A stretch of DNA of 64,000 nt from Fragilariopsis cylindrus CCMP1102 (Eukaryota; Bacillariophyta; Bacillariophyceae; Bacillariales; Bacillariaceae). This document shows, piece by piece, positions 1 through 9,192 of the stretch. Below the pieces are notes generated by a model. The model saw nothing but the letters and a program-made list of their open reading frames with translations, ran no database searches and was not told the DNA's origin. The DNA lies in contig FMBT01000308.1 in the NCBI GenBank assembly GCA_900095095.1, positions 372,001 to 436,000 of the forward strand, written 5' to 3'. Numbering within the stretch: the first letter of the stretch is position 1; each line of letters begins with the position of its first letter. The position numbers and the translations under genes were made by a program.

Positions 1-704
1 CAAAAATAGGCCATTCCCCTTATCTTATATGCCTCTAGATGTTTTGGATATGTCTTTAGAATTTGACCTGTGTCAGAAATGACGCTATAATAGTCCTCAC
101 CTACCTCGAGCACTGCCGTTGCTTTTTGTAACAACAAGTCTGTTGCACGACCGTCTGCATATTTTATGGCTGCTGTAAAGTAATGTGCAGCCTTCTCGTA
201 TTCTTCATTCATTAGGGCCTGTTGGGCCATTATTATCACATGATCGCATTCTGAAGCTTCTTTCATGAGAGCCTTCACGTCATCACCGACCTCCGTAGTT
301 TCCATTAGTTGCGTATATTCAATTACGGACCGGTCGCATTGTCCCAATGATTTCAGTAATTTAGCTTTTTGTATACGCCAATCTGAATTTGATGGGTCCA
401 ATTCAAGGGCTTTTTCGATGTCCGTCAATGCATTCGCATACTTTTTCATACGATTGTGAACTCGGAAAAGCTTATAAAAATTGGTACCGTTGTCTGGTTC
501 CTTTTCAGCAGCCTTTTCATAAAGTCGTAAGGCTTCGTCGAATTGTCGTAAACTAAATGCTTCTTCGCCTCTGCTACGAAGTTTACCAGGCGACCAACTA
601 TTGATATCATCACGTGCACCTCCTGCTTGGCCAGCGGCTGTGGAGGCAAAGTAAACTAGCGTTGCCAAGGCAAAACGGCGACCGACATATAAAAAGTTGG
701 TCAT
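1..704 (-). CDS. DNAJC3/P58IPK-like ER TPR co-chaperone, 3' part missing
   Basis: The reading frame is open from an ATG at 704 to the window edge, so about 234 N-terminal residues are present. The product starts with a hydrophobic, signal-like segment (residues about 1-24, ending near TAAGQAGG). Tandem TPR helices follow, including EEAFSLRQFDEALRLYEKA and YANALTDIEKALELDPSN, and then further TPR-like units (residues about 155-234). A secreted N-terminus followed by TPRs with this spacing is typical of DNAJC3/P58IPK, an ER-lumen co-chaperone of BiP whose J domain lies at the C-terminus, here off the window. The J domain is therefore inferred, not seen. The ATG was chosen because it is the first in frame and gives a good signal peptide. 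Another ER or secreted TPR protein is the main alternative. Confidence 0.72.
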   Translation of the reverse strand, partial: MTNFLYVGRRFALATLVYFASTAAGQAGGARDDINSWSPGKLRSRGEEAFSLRQFDEALRLYEKAAEKEPDNGTNFYKLFRVHNRMKKYANALTDIEKALELDPSNSDWRIQKAKLLKSLGQCDRSVIEYTQLMETTEVGDDVKALMKEASECDHVIIMAQQALMNEEYEKAAHYFTAAIKYADGRATDLLLQKATAVLEVGEDYYSVISDTGQILKTYPKHLEAYKIRGMAYF

Positions 705-1186
705 ATTGCTGTGCCGATATTATTTGATGGTTGTTTCGATTATGACCAGGGGGGTGCTGTGCTGTGGAAGAAATATTTTTGTAGACGTGTCGATTTGCAT
801 TCACAAAACACAAAATGCCTTTTTGTGTGAAAAAAAAGCACAACAATTAAACGGCTTTATTTTCAATGAGTTCGCGACTCACTTTAATTCGTGATTAAAT
901 AATAGGATTTTACAGTGAAAACTACCGTCAACATTCTCTAACATTATTATTTACTATATTTTATAAGATAACATACAATATATTGTAAGCAAGCTATTGC
1001 ATAGCTTAATTACCTGAACATAAAAACAGCAACAGCTGAATGCAAGCATCGACCATTTAGTATCGTCGTATGATCTACTTGACCATCTACAGTATTACAC
1101 TGTAGCAAAAACACTTAACATAAAAAAAGGATATGCAGTATTTTATTAGTATTTGACAATTATGCTTGCTGATTCATTAATTCGGT
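705..1186. other. Intergenic, no gene seen
   Basis: AT-rich spacer between two minus-strand genes. It must hold the promoter of the TPR gene and the 3' end of the next gene. No coding, RNA or repeat signal was recognised. Confidence 0.5.
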
Positions 1187-2361
1187 CTATCTCTTCTTTT
1201 TGAAAAATGCAGCAGGTCTCCCTTTTTTCATTCGTGAACTGCCCAATGAAGGTTGCTTTTTCGCTCGTTTCCATGGCTTAATTTCTTCACCTGATCGATT
1301 ATTTTTTCGTTTCTTAATATTATTATTGCTTCTATTATTATCGTTTGCGCTGCTGCTATGATTGGTATCAGTTCCGTCTATCAATTGATTTCTTGAATAA
1401 AGGAGTGCCGTTTTCGAAAAAGTAGCTGTTGTTTGTGTCGCAAAAGAACTGCTACCTGATATTGCTGTCGCGTTAGAATGAGTAGATTGATTCTTAAGAA
1501 CGACCACTTGGATGTTATCATCAATTTGAACTGGTTCACTATTCATAACAGCGTCATCGTCTGCATTATTTTGTGAGAAAACAAATGTTGTATGTTTCCC
1601 TTTTGCATCTGCCTTTGCTGCTATCATTTCTAACTCCTTCCGTTTTTATCTTCTTCCTTACGAACAACATCAAGCTGTGCGAAGAAATCTTCGTCCAAGT
1701 CTTCATCGTCTTCGTTGCCATCCTTATCGCCCACTACTGTCTGTTTAGATTTCTTATTAGATTTCTCTTCAGCAGTTTTACGCGGCTTTCTCCTTTTCTT
1801 TTTTTTTGATTTAAGGGATTGTTTTTCTTCTGTTCTTAATTGCTCCTTTACTTTCTCACGGGCTGCCTGACCTTGGACCTCCTCAACTGCATCGTCGTCG
1901 TCGTCATCATCATCTTTGGCATCAGTGGGTTTCTTCCCCTGCTCGTTACTATTGTCATCGTCGTCGTCATCATTTTCTGATGGTAGATTAGTATCATCGA
2001 AGACAATTTTTCTATTTGTAGGGGTTATTTTGCTACTACTTGAACTATCTAGAGAAATCTTTAATCCAACTCCAGTATTTTTTGACTTCAAATCTTCTTT
2101 GCGTTTCTTTTGCTGAATTTTCTTTTTGTTATTTCCACCCATAATTATATTTTCGATCATTTTTACGCCCTTCACGAAAAGTCCCTTTACCTTGTTGTTG
2201 TCCTCATCATCTTCTTTTGCTGGCGACTCATCGAGGACGGCCTTCTTCTTGTTACGGGACGATGATCGCGTCGGTGTCCCCTTTTTCTTCTTGTCGCTAT
2301 TATTCACAGCAACATCTATATCCTCGGGTTCCTTTTTAAGGGATCTGCGTGTAGATACCAT
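1187..2361 (-). CDS. Highly charged, probably nuclear protein; one frame break
   Basis: Two frames abut: 2361-1630 (243 codons from ATG) and a second that continues to 1187. The first ends in an artificial-looking NGRS tail. Adding one base to the five-A run (minus sense) at 1643-1647 joins them as ...KEEDKKRKELEMIAAK..., a continuous charged helix, giving a product of about 390 residues. The sequence begins MVSTRRSLKKEPED and has acidic runs and many Lys/Arg stretches (KKKKRRKPRK, KSNKKSK). It ends with a basic tail, MKKGRPAAFFKKKR. This composition suggests a nuclear or nucleolar protein, but no domain was recognised. The break is best read as a one-base sequence error or a recent indel. 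Confidence 0.6.
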
Positions 2362-2758
2362 GATTAAGTCGCCTACCTATTATTATTTTTGTGTTGTACT
2401 AGTACCGGTAATAGAAATAAGAAGATTGAGATGATGAGATGTGAGAGAGCAAGCAACAGTGAAATTCTTTCGCGCGGAAACTATTAGTGGTGCTCTATGT
2501 TTGACGTCCGTCCTTCCCCAATTGGCTGATTTATGTTTTGTTATTTTCAGTCATGGAAGTTTTCGAAATTATTAAATTAAGTCACACTTCAAAACGTAGT
2601 GCATCGCGTAAACTTGTTTTCATGTCGCAATGCACTGGGACACAATTAGTGACTCATTATATTCAGTCTTGTTTTAATTCCCCATAAAATTTGTGTTGCT
2701 TCATATCTTACCTACTATTTTACTTTGTTTTTCATGTTTCATGCCATTGTCATGAATC
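2362..2758. other. Divergent intergenic region, presumed bidirectional promoter
   Basis: About 400 bp separates two divergently transcribed genes. No motif was recognised with confidence. Confidence 0.4.
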
Positions 2759-3720
2759 ATGAACCGGCCCAATGATCATACTAGTAGTCACCACAACAAG
2801 AGATCATCATATCTAATGCGGCCGCTATCATATTGCCATATTCTTGTGCTTGTGCTGTCTTCGATCGTACCGGTATTATGTCGTGGATACAGATACGGCG
2901 ATAGGCAACATTTTTGGACTTCAACAAAAAGAGCAGAACAATTTAGTACTACATTTGATAAGATTATCATTCCTAGAGGAGGCGAGATTAGTAGCGGTAG
3001 TGATAATGACGACAATTTCGTTGTCAACAACAGCGGCAGTAACAACGAAAACAAAAACAATTTCGAAATTATTGATGAAAAAACCGTTTATAGTGGATGG
3101 AGGACTATCGTTCAACGGAAAGTACGCATGAGAAATAATAAGGTAGTTGATTTTGATCTTGTTGGTGTAAAGACAGGAGATTCGGCAGTACTTATTTTCG
3201 CCTGGGATACAAAATCTAAAACTGCTACATTGATACGAGAATATATGCCCGCATCGAACCGTATATTATGGGGATTAGCTGCCGGTCTTGTAGAAGAAAA
3301 ACATGATAATCATAATACCGAATTAGCTGCACGTCATGAATTGGAAGAAGAGTGTCATTTGAAGAATGGCAAATGGATACCACTTTTACATCAACCAACT
3401 GCAATGGATAAGTACTCAACAACGACAATTCAATGTTATCTTGTGTTAGATCCAGAAAAAGAAGATAATCCTAAAGCCTTAGATGAAGTAAGTTCTGGGA
3501 AAATGTTCAGTGACTGCAATATCCTCGTCTGACTGACTATGTGTGACTAACTTATTATGCGTCCATCTGTTTCTTTTAGGAGGAAGATATAGAAATAATA
3601 CCAGGTGTAACAATACCTGAGATATTGCGATGGGTAAATAATGGAGAAATGAATCTCGTTGGTGGATTTGGTTGCCTACTAGCTATTGAAAAATTACGAG
3701 AACTTGGAGAGTATCCATAA
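2759..3720 (+). CDS. Nudix hydrolase with N-terminal secretory signal
   Basis: Exons are 2759-3487 and 3580-3720 (donor gtaagt, acceptor ttttag, 92-bp intron at phase 0), giving 289 residues. A hydrophobic segment (CHILVLVLSSIVPVLC, residues about 27-42) follows a basic start, so the protein probably enters the secretory or plastid route. The Nudix fold spans residues about 95-285. Its box lies at about 176-198 and ends ARHELEEECHL: the catalytic glutamates of the RELxEExG core are kept, but the Arg is His and the final Gly is His. Family members hydrolyse nucleoside diphosphates linked to another group, ADP-ribose being the nearest guess from the YMPASNRILWGLAAGL lead-in. The substrate cannot be told. 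Exon 2 supplies the C-terminal helix (LLAIEKLRELGEYP). Confidence 0.8.
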
Positions 3721-3812
3721 TATTACAATCGTACATTGTAGTCACATAGTAATTGCTTATAAAAATTAAAAAATGATGGTTGTATTTTCTTCTTTTTTAG
3801 AGATATATACTA

Positions 3813-4100
3813 TCAATCGTCTTCTGACGATGGTGCTACTTGTATATCGTTTAAAATCTCCACGAGGACTTCTTGTAATCGCTCTGGATGGGCATTTCCA
3901 CGACTAGTTCCCATAGCTTTACCCAGTAGAAATTTTGTAATTTTTTTGGCAAATTTACCACCCAACTTGTATCGTTCCATTTCCCTTGGACTATTCTCAA
4001 TCGTTTCGCGACATAATGCGTCTAGTTTCTCCGTGTCGGTTATTAGTTGAAAGCCGCGTTCCAATGCTAATTTTCTTGGTGATATTGTTTTTGTTGGTCG

Positions 4101-4135
<35 letters not shown>

Positions 4136-5840
4136 ATAATGATTCATCCATTAATTCACTGTACAAAGCTCTAAGTAGCTGCTTGGCCATTGTGTTAGAA
4201 ATTAATCCTTTTAGTAACAAAGCAACGACTTCTCCTAATTGAGATCCTGTCACCCTCGAGAATCTAATTGACGACGAATCCCCTCCTCCTCCACCACCAC
4301 CGATATCCACAAGACCTTCCTCAATCAATCGTTGCAGTTCGAATTCACGCACTAGTGCAAACAGTTCATTACAAAGTAAATTAGCGACAGTTCCTGAAAT
4401 CTTTCGTTTCTCACGGTCACTACAATTAGTATTTTTGTTCTGATTTAGTTGTTGTATAGCCTCACGGACTGATTCATCAAAGAATTCGATAGCTGGAGGA
4501 TCTCCCGTTAGTACACTTGCTAAATACTCTGATAGTCCGTAATCGTCGACGAGTCGTTGTCGAGCATCATCTGGTAATTCGGGTAAGTGTATATCTAGAT
4601 ATGTTTCAACGTCTTTTTCATCCAAGGTCTCTTCGTTCAATATTAAAGGAGGTAGGTCAGGTTCTGGCATAAATCGGTAATCTTTGGCACCTTCTTTAGT
4701 TCGGATAACAACAGTTCGATTGCCTTTCACATCGAATGTTCGTGTTTCTTGTGACGTGGGAGAATTATCGAGTAGTATGGCTTGAGATTGTCTAATAGCC
4801 TCATATTCTGCCGCCAATTGTACTTGTCGGATTGAATTTAGATTTTTAACTTCCACTCGATTACCTGTCTTCGAAATAATATCGTTACCATCGATATCGA
4901 TTTCGGTTTCATTATTGCTATCGATGATGATGGGAGCGATCGATACATTCAGGTCACAACGCAATGAACCTTCTTCCATTTTGCCATCACATGTTCCAAT
5001 ATGCTTAAGTAGATTTCGTATTGTTTCAACGGCAATGGCAGCCTCCGTCGATGATCGCAAGTCCGGATGACTAACAATTTCAATCAAGGCCCGACCAGCA
5101 CGATTAAAATCCACTAAAGATTCCTTACGTAGTGTTATCGGGTTTTTAACATCCGCCAAAGTCTTACCGGTATCTTGTTCTAATTGGATCCGTTCGATAC
5201 GAAGAATGAACTTATTATTATTATCATCACTTTTCTGTTGTTGATTTTTCTTCTTCTTCTTTCTGTTATTATTACTATTACTATTACTACCATTACTACC
5301 ATAATGACATGTCAATATGCCATCCCGCGCTATTGGCCAACGTTGTTGAGTAACTTGATATCCCAACGGTGCATCGGCATAGAAATAATGTTTCCGTTCG
5401 AATCGTGAAACAGGTGGCAGATAACATTTCATTGCCCCCGCTGCTAGTACAGCTGACCGAACTGCTTCTTCTGACAATCGCGGTAAAAAACCTGGAACGC
5501 CAACATCAAATGGCCAAACGGATGTATTAGGCTTTAGATTCTTACTACTTCTACCGGTACGATTAGAAGAAGAAGAATCGATGGGACAACCAGAGAAGAG
5601 CTTAGTCGTAATATCGAGTTGGGCATGGATTTCTAAGCCGATCACCGTCTGGAATCGGGGTTCTCCCTCATATGAAACAACACCCGTTCCTGGATTCACG
5701 GACCATTCTTGATTTTTATTGTGCTGGTAATGCAAATAACGACAAGAAGATGAAGAAGATCTTTGATAGCAATGTTGTCGACTCGAATAGCACAATGTCG
5801 TCGATTTCGGAAGTTGCGAGGAACGTAATATCTGCATCAT
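3813..5840 (-). CDS. gatB: Aspartyl/glutamyl-tRNA amidotransferase subunit B, organellar
   Basis: Single exon, 675 residues. GatB is the tRNA-binding and kinase/amidation subunit of the GatCAB complex, which converts Glu-tRNA(Gln) to Gln-tRNA(Gln) in bacteria and organelles. Diagnostic stretches in order are TVIGLEIHAQLDITTKLF, HYFYADAPLGYQVTQQ, RIQLEQDTGKTL, LVDFNRAGRALIEIVSHPD, RCDLNVSI, EVKNLNSIRQV and RFMPEPDLPPL, followed by the helical GatB/YqeY tail (SNTMAKQLLRAL, GKAMGTSRGNAHPE). Residues 1 to about 60 are Ser/Arg/His-rich and fit a mitochondrial or plastid presequence. The protein is about 200 residues longer than bacterial GatB because of this presequence, an Asn/Lys/Gln insert near residue 190, a poly-Gly run and a Thr-Ala repeat. 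GatA and GatC are not in the window. Confidence 0.95.
4102..4135. repeat. Hexanucleotide microsatellite inside gatB
   Basis: About 5.7 copies of GTTGCT (plus strand). On the coding strand they make an alternating Thr-Ala tract in the linker of GatB, so length changes stay in frame. Confidence 0.85.
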
Positions 5841-6267
5841 CTTTCAATAAATCTCGCCTGCTCTTCTGTCTGCTTCACTTTCATCTTTGAACCTTTGCTC
5901 TGTCTATGGTGGTACAAGTACTACGGTAGTATGATGTTTACATTTGCAAAGTTTAAAAGTTGTTGTTGTTACAATAGATAAATTCGCGTACGTCAGTCGT
6001 CAGTCTTGATTCGTGATACTAGTACGACGCGCTATGTAACTGTTACACGCAACACTTGAAGATATCATCCAATCATCGTATCGGCTAGATTAGATTTCAC
6101 ATCAATCAACATAACGGTATTTGATATTTGCTTGTAGTGCTTGTAGAGCTTGTAGAGCATATCCGTCAATGAATCAATTAATCAACGATTTTTAGTTACT
6201 GTAGTATAGTCAGACAACAAACTCTTCTAAAAGTCTCGATCAAATCAGCATAAATTATAGTAAAACT
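5841..6267. other. Divergent intergenic region
   Basis: Spacer between gatB (minus) and the acylphosphatase-like gene (plus). It contains the short local repeat ttgtagtgcttgtagagctt near 6134. Nothing else was recognised. Confidence 0.4.
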
Positions 6268-7242
6268 ATGCCGAAACAACAGCAAATATCATCATCGAGT
6301 ATTGTGCCATTCCTTTTGTTCGTGGTATTATGCTGCCGCAGCAGCTGGTCGGTACAAGTACATGCGTTTGTATCACCACGATACCCGTCGTCGTCGTCGT
6401 TATCGTCTCAACAACAACAACAACAAGTATTTGATTTCCGTGTATCTGCCGAATCTGGAACTGGAGAACTTGATCCTAAAGAAATCATTGCAAGACGGAT
6501 CATCGTCGAGGGTGATGTTGAGGGTGGATATTATCGGTCATGTGTTCGGAACGAGGTGGGTACTCAACACAAAACAATAACGCAACGAAGCAAAAGAAAA
6601 GAGAGAGAGAGAGGAAAAAGAAACAAACACTAGCACTCTTTTTTCCTCCAGAGTTTCCCAATAGAAGTTCATATAACTGAAATCTTTATTTTGGCTTTCA
6701 TTTCTGGCGCAAATTCTCAATTTCCCTTTTTTTTTCCTCTCGTCGTATTCGTGTGTTTTATCTTTTCTACACAATTATAATTCCATACAATATCAGGCAA
6801 GTCGATTCCGAAGTTTATCAGGTACAATGACCCCTCCAGACGATTCAAGAAGAGCTGAAATTTATGTTGAGGTACGTTTGCTATATTCATATATCATATA
6901 TAAATATGTTTTTAATTCGAGATAAAAGTTAAAATTATCCGAATATGCGAACCATCCATGCTTCGTATTATATATATATAAATTATGCACTCACGGAAGA
7001 CTGTTTCAATCACTAAAAAATTAATCCCTGTTGGTTACAAATGTGGTAATAAACACCATCATATCTGACAAAATTATCAATATACAATAATAATGTAGGG
7101 AAAAAGGAATATGGTAGAAAGTTTTTGTCGATGGTGTAAAAGATCTGACGTTGGTTTGAGTCAAACGATTACAGTATCAGAAGTTTTAGAAGAAGATGCT
7201 ACTGGTTTGTACGATGACTTTTATGTCAAGATGCTTGAATAA
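6268..7242 (+). CDS. Plastid-targeted acylphosphatase-like protein
   Basis: Exons are 6268-6555, 6797-6871 and 7099-7242, all joined in phase 0 with GT-AG borders (gtgggt, gtacgt donors), giving 168 residues. The N-terminus is a signal peptide (VPFLLFVVLCCRSSWSVQVHA) followed directly by FVSPRYPSSSSLSS. This is the diatom bipartite plastid-targeting pattern with Phe at +1. The mature part follows acylphosphatase order: IIVEGDVEGGYYRSCVRNEA with the phosphate-binding Arg, then a turn region, then EIYVEGKRNMVESFCRWCKR. Acylphosphatases hydrolyse acyl phosphates. The catalytic Asn expected in the turn (usually GxVxN) is not evident; the segment reads SGTMTPPDDS. The protein may therefore be a divergent or inactive member. 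The exon joins are predicted from the sequence only. Confidence 0.75.
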
Positions 7243-7946
7243 TTAACAGGAATGTTGGTAGAGGGGCTTAGCTATTTATTGTCTTTCTTTATGAAGATCG
7301 GATACAATAACATTAATATAGTATAAATAAATAAAACAAACAAACAACGAATAAAACGACCATAACATACATAACTGTAATGCCGGTCAGTATGCTATGC
7401 AAAGAAGAAGGATTTATACCTGAATATGTGGATGAATTTAGAGAAGACGAGGATAGAAAAAGAAGAAACGTTTAGTCAATACACAAATCAATCATTCTCA
7501 TTCATAAACACTATTCGAATATACGAAAGATATATTTATTCCGGTGGTTATGCTGAGAAGAGATTTGTTTTGTCACACTGGGTTTACTTTCTACGAACCC
7601 AACAAATAGACTATTAGTGCCTTTTTATTTATCCTATAATTTATTATCTCACTTCACATACACACACACACACACATTGAATGTATATATATATATATAT
7701 AAATATATATAGGACCTACATACACATATGTATATATATTTCCTATATATGCACACACATTTATACATATATACATATATATACACACACATGTACACGA
7801 CAGCTATGGATAGCTCAGTATGATTATTTTCAAAAATGAGATGAGATATTTTTCTAAATTTCCTACATTATAATAGCGAAGGAGAAGTATTCCTTCTTCT
7901 TCTCAAAGTAGAAATTCTAAGAATGGGGATGGTGCTTCACCTTTTG
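7243..7946. other. Convergent intergenic region with microsatellites
   Basis: Spacer between convergent genes. The centre (about 7660-7800) is a CA/TA-rich simple-sequence block. The small open frame near 7426-7617 has no protein-like features. Confidence 0.5.
7661..7796. repeat. Compound (CA)n/(TA)n microsatellite
   Basis: Alternating runs of ca and ta dinucleotides with interruptions (cacacacacacaca, atatatatatatat). Confidence 0.85.
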
Positions 7947-8657
7947 TTAAAGATCGCCTTCAATATGATTTTCAGGTTGACCATTAACTAATCTCTGAAC
8001 TAGTTTATCATCTTGGAATTTTTCTTCGATTTTGTTACCATCCTTCTCCATGGATATAATTGTGATCTTTTGCCCATTTTCAATAATGGTCCGTGAACTT
8101 TTTGAGGAGCTAGTATGTGAACCATATGCTGCTTTATTTTGCTGGAATTTTTTTGCAAATAAATCATCCATATGTTTAAATCCATCCCTCATGAAGGGAT
8201 CGTGTTGAAATAGGTCATTAAATTGAGAAAATGGATCACGATGCTGACGTTGGTTGTGATAATTCTGGTGCTGTTGTTGCCGTGCTTGTCGTTGCTGTTG
8301 CTGCTGTCCTCCATTATTGTTATTCCCTCCACCACTACTGCCGCCACCACCACCATATCTAAGAGAATGGTCATACTCGGATCTACTTTTTTCATCCGAT
8401 AATATTTCGTACGCTTCCGATACTTCACGGAATTTAATAGTAACTTCTTCTTTATCTTCAACCGAGTTACGATCAGGATGATATTGAAGGGCCAACGCAC
8501 GGTATTTTCTCTTGATAGCATTGAGTGTACAATCGGGATCTACACCAAGTTCATCGTAATACGATTTTTGTGCATTGACTGATGATGATAAAGATATTAT
8601 AATAGTAAGGGAAGCAAGTAATAAACGTGTTATACGACGGCGAAAGATCATTTGCAT
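7947..8657 (-). CDS. ER-lumen J-domain protein (DnaJ/Hsp40, class B-like)
   Basis: Single exon, 236 residues. Residues 1-29 form a signal peptide (RLLLASLTIIISLSSSVNA). A complete J domain covers about 32-98, with His-Pro-Asp at 60-62 (ALQYHPDRN) and SEYDHSLRYGG at its end. A Gly/Asn/Gln-rich linker follows, then an 80-residue tail (FNDLFQHDPFMRDGF, GQKITIISMEKDGNKIEE) like the C-terminus of DNAJB9/DNAJB6-type proteins. J domains stimulate Hsp70 ATPase, so the likely partner is ER BiP. The last residues, EGDL, are not a standard retention signal. The retrotransposon's LTR edge is only about 260 bp upstream of the start codon and may lie in its promoter. Confidence 0.88.
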   Translation of the reverse strand: MQMIFRRRITRLLLASLTIIISLSSSVNAQKSYYDELGVDPDCTLNAIKRKYRALALQYHPDRNSVEDKEEVTIKFREVSEAYEILSDEKSRSEYDHSLRYGGGGGSSGGGNNNNGGQQQQQRQARQQQHQNYHNQRQHRDPFSQFNDLFQHDPFMRDGFKHMDDLFAKKFQQNKAAYGSHTSSSKSSRTIIENGQKITIISMEKDGNKIEEKFQDDKLVQRLVNGQPENHIEGDL

Positions 8658-8910
8658 TTATTTGATGATAATAATGATAAATGATAAGTTTGATGATGAT
8701 GGGGATATTTCGATTCTATATTCTTTATCTTTGTTGATTATGTGTGTTGAATGTGTTGGTGTTTTGATTGTGTATTTATTGTTATTGTTGTTATTGTTGG
8801 TGTTTGATTTGTCCGAAACAATTGACGACTTACGACGAAGACGAAGACTCGCAACGCGGTACAATATCTTCTTCCATCATACTCGACGTTATATATTACT
8901 AGTGACTGTA

Positions 8911-8915
8911 TTCGA
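8911..8915. repeat. Target-site duplication, left copy
   Basis: TTCGA immediately precedes the left LTR and matches the five bases after the right LTR. Confidence 0.92.
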
Positions 8916-9134
8916 TGTCCTAAACTAGATTGAAGTTAGTTAATAGGTTATATTATATTGTGAGCATGTATGTTACTACATGTTATTCTATTGAACTAGA
9001 GTATGCAATCAGCTCGGATCGCTGATTCCTTTGACACGATTACATAGACGTTGGAACGTCTAGCGCGCCAGGTGAAGTGCTCGCTATTCGCTCGCCGGTC
9101 ATAGTCACTAATGACGGAAGGACCGTTTGCTACA
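8916..9134 (-). repeat. 3' LTR (element sense)
   Basis: 219 bp, reading as identical to the copy at 14009-14227. In element sense it begins TGTAGC and ends GGACA. Confidence 0.95.
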
Positions 9135-9144
9135 CTCTCCCACT
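9135..9144 (-). other. Polypurine tract
   Basis: In element sense AGTGGGAGAG directly abuts the 3' LTR, as expected of the plus-strand primer for reverse transcription. Confidence 0.75.
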
Positions 9145-9192
9145 AAGATCAAGCTTCCGCGTGTAAGCTATCTTAATCTCCATTACAATTCT

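Noticed and set aside
1640-1650. Programmed -1 frameshift as an explanation for the charged nuclear protein
   Set aside because: The site does not form a proper X-XXY-YYZ heptamer and similar breaks recur at unrelated homopolymers, so sequence error is simpler.
7426-7617. Short plus-strand open frame
   Set aside because: It starts in 3' flanking AT-rich DNA, has no domain or typical composition, and is surrounded by microsatellites.
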